Assembly: GCA_000708835.1 (NCBI GenBank) | Contig: DF236956.1 | Span: 191,346-255,345 of the forward strand | DNA from: Klebsormidium nitens | Taxonomy: Eukaryota > Streptophyta > Klebsormidiophyceae > Klebsormidiales > Klebsormidiaceae | Length of the DNA: 64,000 nt | Reading direction: 5' to 3' | Translations under genes and position numbers: made by a program | Notes under the pieces: model-generated | Seen by the model: the letters and a program-made list of their open reading frames with translations, nothing else | Database searches by the model: none | What the model was told of the DNA's origin: nothing | Part shown: positions 58,229 to 64,000 of the stretch, in pieces | Layout: the number at the start of each line of letters is the position of its first letter | Numbering within the stretch: position 1 is the stretch's first letter

Positions 58229-58783
58229 GGACAATTGAAGCGGCACTGCGCACCGCTGGTGAGCTCGCTTTAATTTGCTGAATGCTGAAGGTCGTTCTTG
58301 TGACTACAAATGACAAGTTGGCCCACTTGATACCAAGCAAGAAGCTCAGAAGCACCCTGGTGTGCAGATTGAGGCATAAGCTACTTAGCTACAAGTTGCC
58401 CGATGTATGCGGGAAATTATGACAATGTCAGGTATGGATTGCATCTTGCAGTCTTCACCATTGCAGGACCAGCTTCACCAGCTGCTCTCAGCTTGAAAAG
58501 AATGCGAGGCAAATCCTGAGCCCGTTGACTTTTGAGATGTTGCCGCTTTCGATCATGCAGCTTCGAACAATATTTACCAGCTAAATAAACAGCTCAGTTG
58601 CAAGCTTGCAGCTGCTTGAGATTGAATTTACGTTCCGGGTACAGGGATCCCTTAGCTGCCGCCGTCTTTGCGTCGTCCTTATCGACGGCCCCTAGACGTC
58701 CAGAGTGCCACGTGAACACAAATCTAGCCGTCGATTGTGGCATGGCGGCAGCGCGGCCATGGTCGCGGCGGGCCAGAAGCCCG

Positions 58784-58807
58784 GCGCGGCCGCCCGGGCG
58801 GCCGCGC
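58784..58807. repeat. 24-bp perfect GC palindrome
   Basis: GCGCGGCCGCCCGGGCGGCC and its completion to 58807 form a perfect self-complementary sequence centred on CCCGGG. It lies inside a CpG-dense patch with further repeats of GGTCGC and CCGCGGACGGTCGC, and could be an upstream CpG-rich control region of the GST gene. Confidence 0.7.
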
Positions 58808-60050
58808 GGGCCTGCTGTCGGACGGTCGCACACCAGCCGCCGCGGACGGTCGCGGCCCCGCGTGCGACCGTACGGCCTGAGTCAGGCGGCCCGGGATCGT
58901 GACCGTGACGGCTCTGCAGTGTTTACGCTTGCGAGCGCCCGTTCAAAAATCTAGGAGAAAATTTCGCGGAAGGAAACCTTGTCCAAGACCGAAATGCCCA
59001 ACAGCATGAACATTTTGAATTTAGAAGTGCCCATTGGAAGTGCCTTTGACACGCTCATAATGATCACTACGATACGATGGGTCCAAATATCCAAATATCT
59101 CAATCATTAACAGCCCAAGTGATTAACGATGATCTTGACGAGGTTGACGAGTCCAGACCAGCAAGCTTGAAAAGCGAATTTCAGGAGCTCGGGCGAGGAT
59201 CGAAGGGTTCCGCACTCAAAATCCAGAGCTTAAGGGGCCGGCCGGATGGTTCAACAGGAGGAATAGTGGAGAAAAACGCAGGGGGTGCAGGGGGGAAAGG
59301 CAAACGCTCAAAAGCGATTTCCCACTAGCTAGAAGCGGCGGAGTTGATTCGCCGAAAGATGCTAGAGAGCACGCGCGGGCAGAAGGGCGGGACATTTCGA
59401 CGTACTTGAATTCATGGCGGCCCGCAAATGGCCCGCAAACAAGCCGGGGCCCGCAAACAAGCCGGAAAATTGGGAATGACGGTCGCGCTTGACCTACTGT
59501 GCAGATTCAATAAAGGCGATTGACCTCACACGTTCGTTCGCCTGGTGAGCACTGACTTAAACAGTCATTTCTTAGAGCATCTCGTCATTGCCAGTCCTGT
59601 ACAATCCATTTCTTGTCCGAGCAGTTCAAGCCCGACAACCTTCTGTTGTAAAAAATCTTACGATTGTTTGATAAGTTGTTCCATTCGTGGCACTTCAACT
59701 GTGGCCTACTAAAAGATTAATTGTAAGAACACATTGCGGTAACAAGAGTTTGGACCCGAGGCACAATAGGCGGCGCAATCGCTGCGTCCGCTTATAATTA
59801 GAAAGTGTTCCGGAGCAAATTGCTTACGGACTACACAGCGCGGAGCCCAACTGGCACGCTCTTCAAGTTCGTTCCTGACAGTATGGAGCAAGGGAGACTG
59901 GCATAAGGTGAAACTTCTTACAGTGGGGGGTCGAGTGTCCCTGACCAGCGGCACGTGCATTTCAGCGGGATGAAAGGGATGAAGCAGACTGAAACTGAAA
60001 GAGCGGGGAGGTGCCCTTTTGTTATATAAGAGCGAAACTATCAGCTCCAC

Positions 60051-60083
60051 AGTCCGCAGTCCGCAGTCCGCAGTCCGCAGTCC
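60051..60083. repeat. 7-bp microsatellite
   Basis: AGTCCGC repeats about 4.7 times without interruption. A TTATATAAG motif lies some 30 bp upstream, but no gene start follows that I can support. Confidence 0.9.
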
Positions 60084-61929
60084 AATCATTTATGGCATTT
60101 GGTTCTTCTCTTCTGAACTTTGCCCCTACTCCTTCAAGTCGATTGCAAATGATAGGCAGTCGGCTAAGTCTGAAAATCTGGATCGACTGCCCGTTGAATG
60201 CTCCTTGCTACGGCACTCAGGCGCCCCTGAATCGGCCGCAACGGGGCGATTCTACGGGCGCACGCGCGTTGCAAAGATTGACCGCGCCGCTCATGCGCTA
60301 AATTAAGGTATCGCTGCAAAGTTGAAATTAGTGGGCCAATCTTCGGATCATCATGGAAATTTTGAAAGGGGTGAATCAATGGACTTGTATGACGGGGTAT
60401 TGAACGGACCAAAGACGGGTTACATTAGCTGAAACCAAGAGTACGAACTCCCGAAGAGCTAGACTTTCTCAGAAAAAAAATACAAAAATGACGCGAAGTA
60501 ATCGGGCACGTTCCTGATGTTCAATTGACAGCTTATCGCAAACGTGCCAGAAAACTTGTGTGCATTGGCCAGTCAAGACAGCCTATGTAGGCCGAACTCA
60601 ATACGAGGACGTCGTGGCACGACTTGAAAAAGGAGGTTCTCAAAGACGTCAACCAATGTACAATTGAGCGGGAATGTAGAGCTTGATTTGTGGCGTCAGC
60701 TGAGTCACAACGTCTGACTTTGGCGATATGGCCATGGCCAGAAAGTTTCTTCGTAGCCACATTGGGATCAAGATCAAGTCATCGCAGGCAGTAGAACAGA
60801 AATTGGGCTCGCGAAGCGTCTCTGCGAGAATCCAGCGTTACCCCGCACGAAACGAGTCGCATCCGACCAGTCAGATACAAAACCAGGATCTTGATCAAGC
60901 TGGCGGAGGACAACAGGCGAGAAGTTCGAGTCTTGTGAAATACTGCCCAAAAGTGGAGGAGTCACAAGGTTCGTGTTCCTGGCGTCAGATTGCCACCATC
61001 AATGTCCTTGCTGGCCATTAGGCCACACGAGACATTTTCATGGCCATTATAATATGCAAAAACAACCGGGATGATCTTGATGTGAGGGCTCAATTGCAAC
61101 CCTGTAGAGGAAACTTTTTTGCACCAATTAAATTGCCTATTACTAAGCTAGCGAATACAGCTTGCGCCCCAATGCGGGATGCAGTGACTTCCAACTTGAG
61201 CTTTAAGGAGCATAACTCAAGAGAAGTCGGGGCTGAATATGCCTGCAGGGTCGACAAAGCCTCTGCAAGAAAATGCAACGGAGTTTATATATCCAAACGA
61301 GAGACCTTGATCCGTACAGACCCGGCGTGTACGGGAGTACTGTACTTGAATTCCATCGCATATAGGGCGTGCAAGTCATTGGGGTGGAGACTATATACGG
61401 ATGACTTTGCATAAGCGGTGGCCTCAGAAAAGAGAGATTGCCCGCCTGTGGCGCAAAATCAGAACGGCCAGGTCATAGGTCGACGTCGGCCACAGTTTCA
61501 AATCAGCGATTCGAGGCCAAGCTCACTGGGCCGCATGATCAGCAGGGTTTCTGACGACGCTTCTTGCCACTTATCTACATTTCCTCTCAAACCCACTTCT
61601 TCGAACACACAAAGAAAGGCAGCCGCAAGCCGCAAGGGCAAGAGGAAAGACATTCTGCCCGAGGTTTCAAGCAGATGACGAGCTCGGATTTCACGAGATC
61701 AAAGTTGTCATGCCACGACGTCATGTTATTGCTTGCCTGCTTATGCCAGCGTTGAACGAAGGAACTTAGAAACGCATGGGAGCTGAATATAAGTTCTAAC
61801 TGACAAAGAGAGAGCGCACACGACAGGAAGATCAAATTTCAAAAAACGTTCCGGCTTAAAGATCCGGAATGAAGCCTCTGAAGCAAGCCTTGAGAATGGA
61901 GGTGCGTGGCTTCAACCCGCAGCGCAGCG

Positions 61930-64000
61930 CATCACCGGGAAAAACCGTTGTCGAACCAAGAGTACTGTATCTGACTTGCAAGCTGTAGTGCTCTTGGGCG
62001 GTTAAATATGTAACGTGGGCGGGTAACGGTGGCATCGGCGGAAGCCGTAAGGAGACTATGGGGCCCAGAAAGCCCCGACGGGATTGCCTTCGTCACCACC
62101 ACGACATGACAATTCAACACGCTAGAAAGGTGCCTGAACTGCAAGATGTAACTTTGTATTTTGCGATTAAAGTGAGCAGACGGGCGAGAACCGGTTGGCA
62201 TCAGAAGGAATCTCGAAGCAACTCGCGGGACAGCCCAGAGAACAGGTGTCAGAGCCACGGTTTGACGACTTCACCCAGACTCTGCCCGCCTGACATGCAA
62301 GCCTGGCAATGGTTTTCATTCTGGCGGTACAAATCAGCAGACAGTTGTGTTTGGGCAAATCAGGTGGCTTCGGAAGACCTCGATAACGAAGTGTGGGCGC
62401 CGATATGCCCAAACGGAAGAGTCGTCACAGCCGCTGAGCCACTGGGCCGAACTTGGACGGCTCTCCGTACAGAAAAGTATTCTGTAGAAGCAGGTTGGAT
62501 TCTGGCCTTTAATACCAGCACAAGAACGGAGTACCAGGGGCAGTTGACGTCCTAAGATACACGTGGGCGCGGAAAGACTCAGACGGAAAAGTCGTCATAA
62601 CCACAATCTGACAATTCTACTAAACAAGAATGCCTGCATTAGGTGGTAAATGGAGTAGTACGACTCCGGAACAACAGCACAGCTCTTCGCAGGTCACTGT
62701 GGCGTCGGAAGAATAACGCTTAGCAACTACTACGGATGGGCGAGGAAGCCAACACGCCTCTTGACTTACCGAAACGTTCCCGTACGTTGGCGGTACAGCC
62801 ACAATATAACGACTCTGCTTACAGATGGCCTGCTTGAGTCGGAAGCTTGTGCTTGATCTGGCGGTCTACTCACCAGCGCAGTTGTGTCTGGACGGATCAC
62901 AGTGGCATCGGAGGAGTCTTATTACAGCGTTGCGTGGGCGCGAGAAATGCCCAGACGAAATGACGTCAGTGCCACAGAGTTTCGATGACTCCACTGACAA
63001 GATGGCTTGACTGGAGCGCAAAGTGTAGTGATAACTGGTCTGGAAGCTACACCGAAGTCGAGCAGGCAAAGGTGGCGTCAAAAAAACCTTCGTCCGAACA
63101 GGTGAGGGTGGCTTTGAAAGGCTCCTTGGAAACTTACGAGAACGCAAAAAGCCCATGATAAACCGTCTCAGCCACGGTCCCGACTCGTGACTCTGCTTAT
63201 AGAAAGGCTTTCTCGAAACGCAAGCTGTAGTAACGACTGTGGCCGTTGAACTTACACCAGGACAAGGGCAGGTGAGGGTGGCTTCAGAGAAGCTAGTAGG
63301 ACAACTTTGGGTGCGAAAGGCCCCAGAGTAGTCTCGTCGCAGCCACAATTTCCTGACGAATCAACTTACCGAGTCGGAATAGTTCTCACAGCCACGATCA
63401 AACGACTCTACTTACAAGTAGGCTTCTCTGACGGGCAAGCTGTGGTCTTGAATGTGGCGGTTACACACACCAGCACACTGTAGGCTTACGTGACGGCGCG
63501 GCGTCCACAGACCTCTCAGGACTTCTCTAGGCTCGGATTCGAACCAAACGGGGAAGTCGTCAGAGCCACCAGAATTGTACGGCTCTATCTGAAGAGAGGC
63601 TTGCCTAAAGCGCAAGATCTTTGGCAGCCGTGAAAACTAGAACAAGGCAGGTAAGGTGCAATTGAAGACCGACTTCTAGAAGCCGACTGGGAGCAGAAGG
63701 CCCAGCGGAACTGAGCCAGACAATTCTCAAAGACACCGCACTTTCTCGACTCTACTTACAAAGGGCTTGCCTGACGTGCACCCTTTAGCAACGATTCTGC
63801 AGGTGGATTTACCAGAGGTGAATATCTGGACAGAACGTCATAGTAGCGTCAGCAGACCTCTCTGGAAGGTTAAACTTGGGCACGGACATGCCCAGAAAGG
63901 AACGTCGTCACAACCACCGAAATTTAACGACTCTACTTATTTCACATGGTCCGCTTGGATTGAAGTGTGTATGAATGACTTGATTAGGCGAGTCCTCACA
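61930..64000. repeat. Degenerate tandem satellite, period about 170-215 bp, running off the right edge
   Basis: A shared block order recurs: (G)TGGGCGCGxAAAxGCCCAGA, GTCGTCACAGCCACxA, xxACGACTCTACTTACA, GGCTTGCxTGA, GCAAGCTGTAGTxACGACTxTGGCGGTT, ACACCAGxACA, GGTGGCTTCAGAxGACCT. Anchors of the GCCAC/CGACTCTACTTA block fall near 62427, 62595, 62800, 62969, 63170, 63388, 63562, 63740 and 63914. Earlier, weaker units reach back to about 61930. Copies are strongly diverged, and no frame stays open through the array, so it is non-coding. Confidence 0.8.

Larger units (their letters stand above)
58229..61929. other. Region without a supportable gene
   Basis: A CpG-rich patch (58.73-58.93 kb) with a 24-bp palindrome lies about 550 bp upstream of the GST start. 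A heptanucleotide microsatellite lies at 60051. Frames at 59077-59328, 60728-61021 and 61040-61414 (+) show no domain, paralogue or splice context. I see nothing else firm. Confidence 0.5.

Noticed and set aside
59077-59328. 83-codon open frame with an acidic then Gly-rich composition
   Set aside because: No domain, paralogue, splice context or codon bias beyond the surrounding sequence.
1-64000. CRISPR arrays, rRNA genes, prophage or bacterial operons
   Set aside because: No regularly spaced identical repeats with unique spacers, no rRNA-like segments, and gene structure is eukaryotic throughout.

Overview
The window is nuclear DNA from an intron-rich eukaryote. A streptophyte or green alga with flagellated cells fits best, for example a charophyte of the Klebsormidium type. 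The taxonomic call is an inference from four observations. The elongator tRNA-Met carries an intron, a feature of green-lineage nuclear genomes. There is a complete EFHC/RIB72-type gene for the axonemal ribbon of motile cilia. Introns are dense, short and end in canonical GT-AG (a few GC-AG) sites, often with CTAAC branch-point-like motifs. Exons are clearly more GC-rich than introns and spacers. I rebuilt the genes exon by exon from splice sites, reading-phase continuity and family or paralogue alignment.

Layout. 1-123 (-): 5' end of an unrecognised, probably nuclear protein. 804-3462 (+): RING/TRAF-type zinc-finger protein. 6-27 kb: three erythromycin-esterase-superfamily genes, one on + (6186-11985) and two on - (13072-18293 and 21121-26521), each with ten exons and the same splice phases. 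The two minus-strand genes lie in an approximately 8-kb tandem duplication that also copied an upstream element with a CACGTG core. 28808-35642 (-): 11-exon EFHC-type ciliary protein with three DM10 domains. 36360-36466 (+): intron-containing tRNA-Met(CAT). 36681-44598 (+): 10-exon PYROXD2-type FAD oxidoreductase. 47.3-53.0 kb (+): three intronless genes of about 160 codons from a family I do not recognise. 54391-58228 (-): 7-exon glutathione S-transferase-like gene. 58.2-61.9 kb: no supportable gene. 61.9 kb to the right edge: a degenerate tandem satellite.

The genes look like ordinary neighbours and not one pathway. The two local expansions, the esterase trio and the unknown 160-aa trio, are the accessory part. 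The second unit of the 160-aa expansion also carries a broken copy of the last exon of the neighbouring GST gene, so the amplification copied flanking sequence as well.

A recurring oddity is tandem duplication of short segments next to splice sites. It occurs in the PYROXD2 gene (exon 3 and the terminal exon), in the EFHC gene (exon 2 and one acceptor) and in one esterase gene, leaving strings of decaying exon relics inside introns and 3' flanks.
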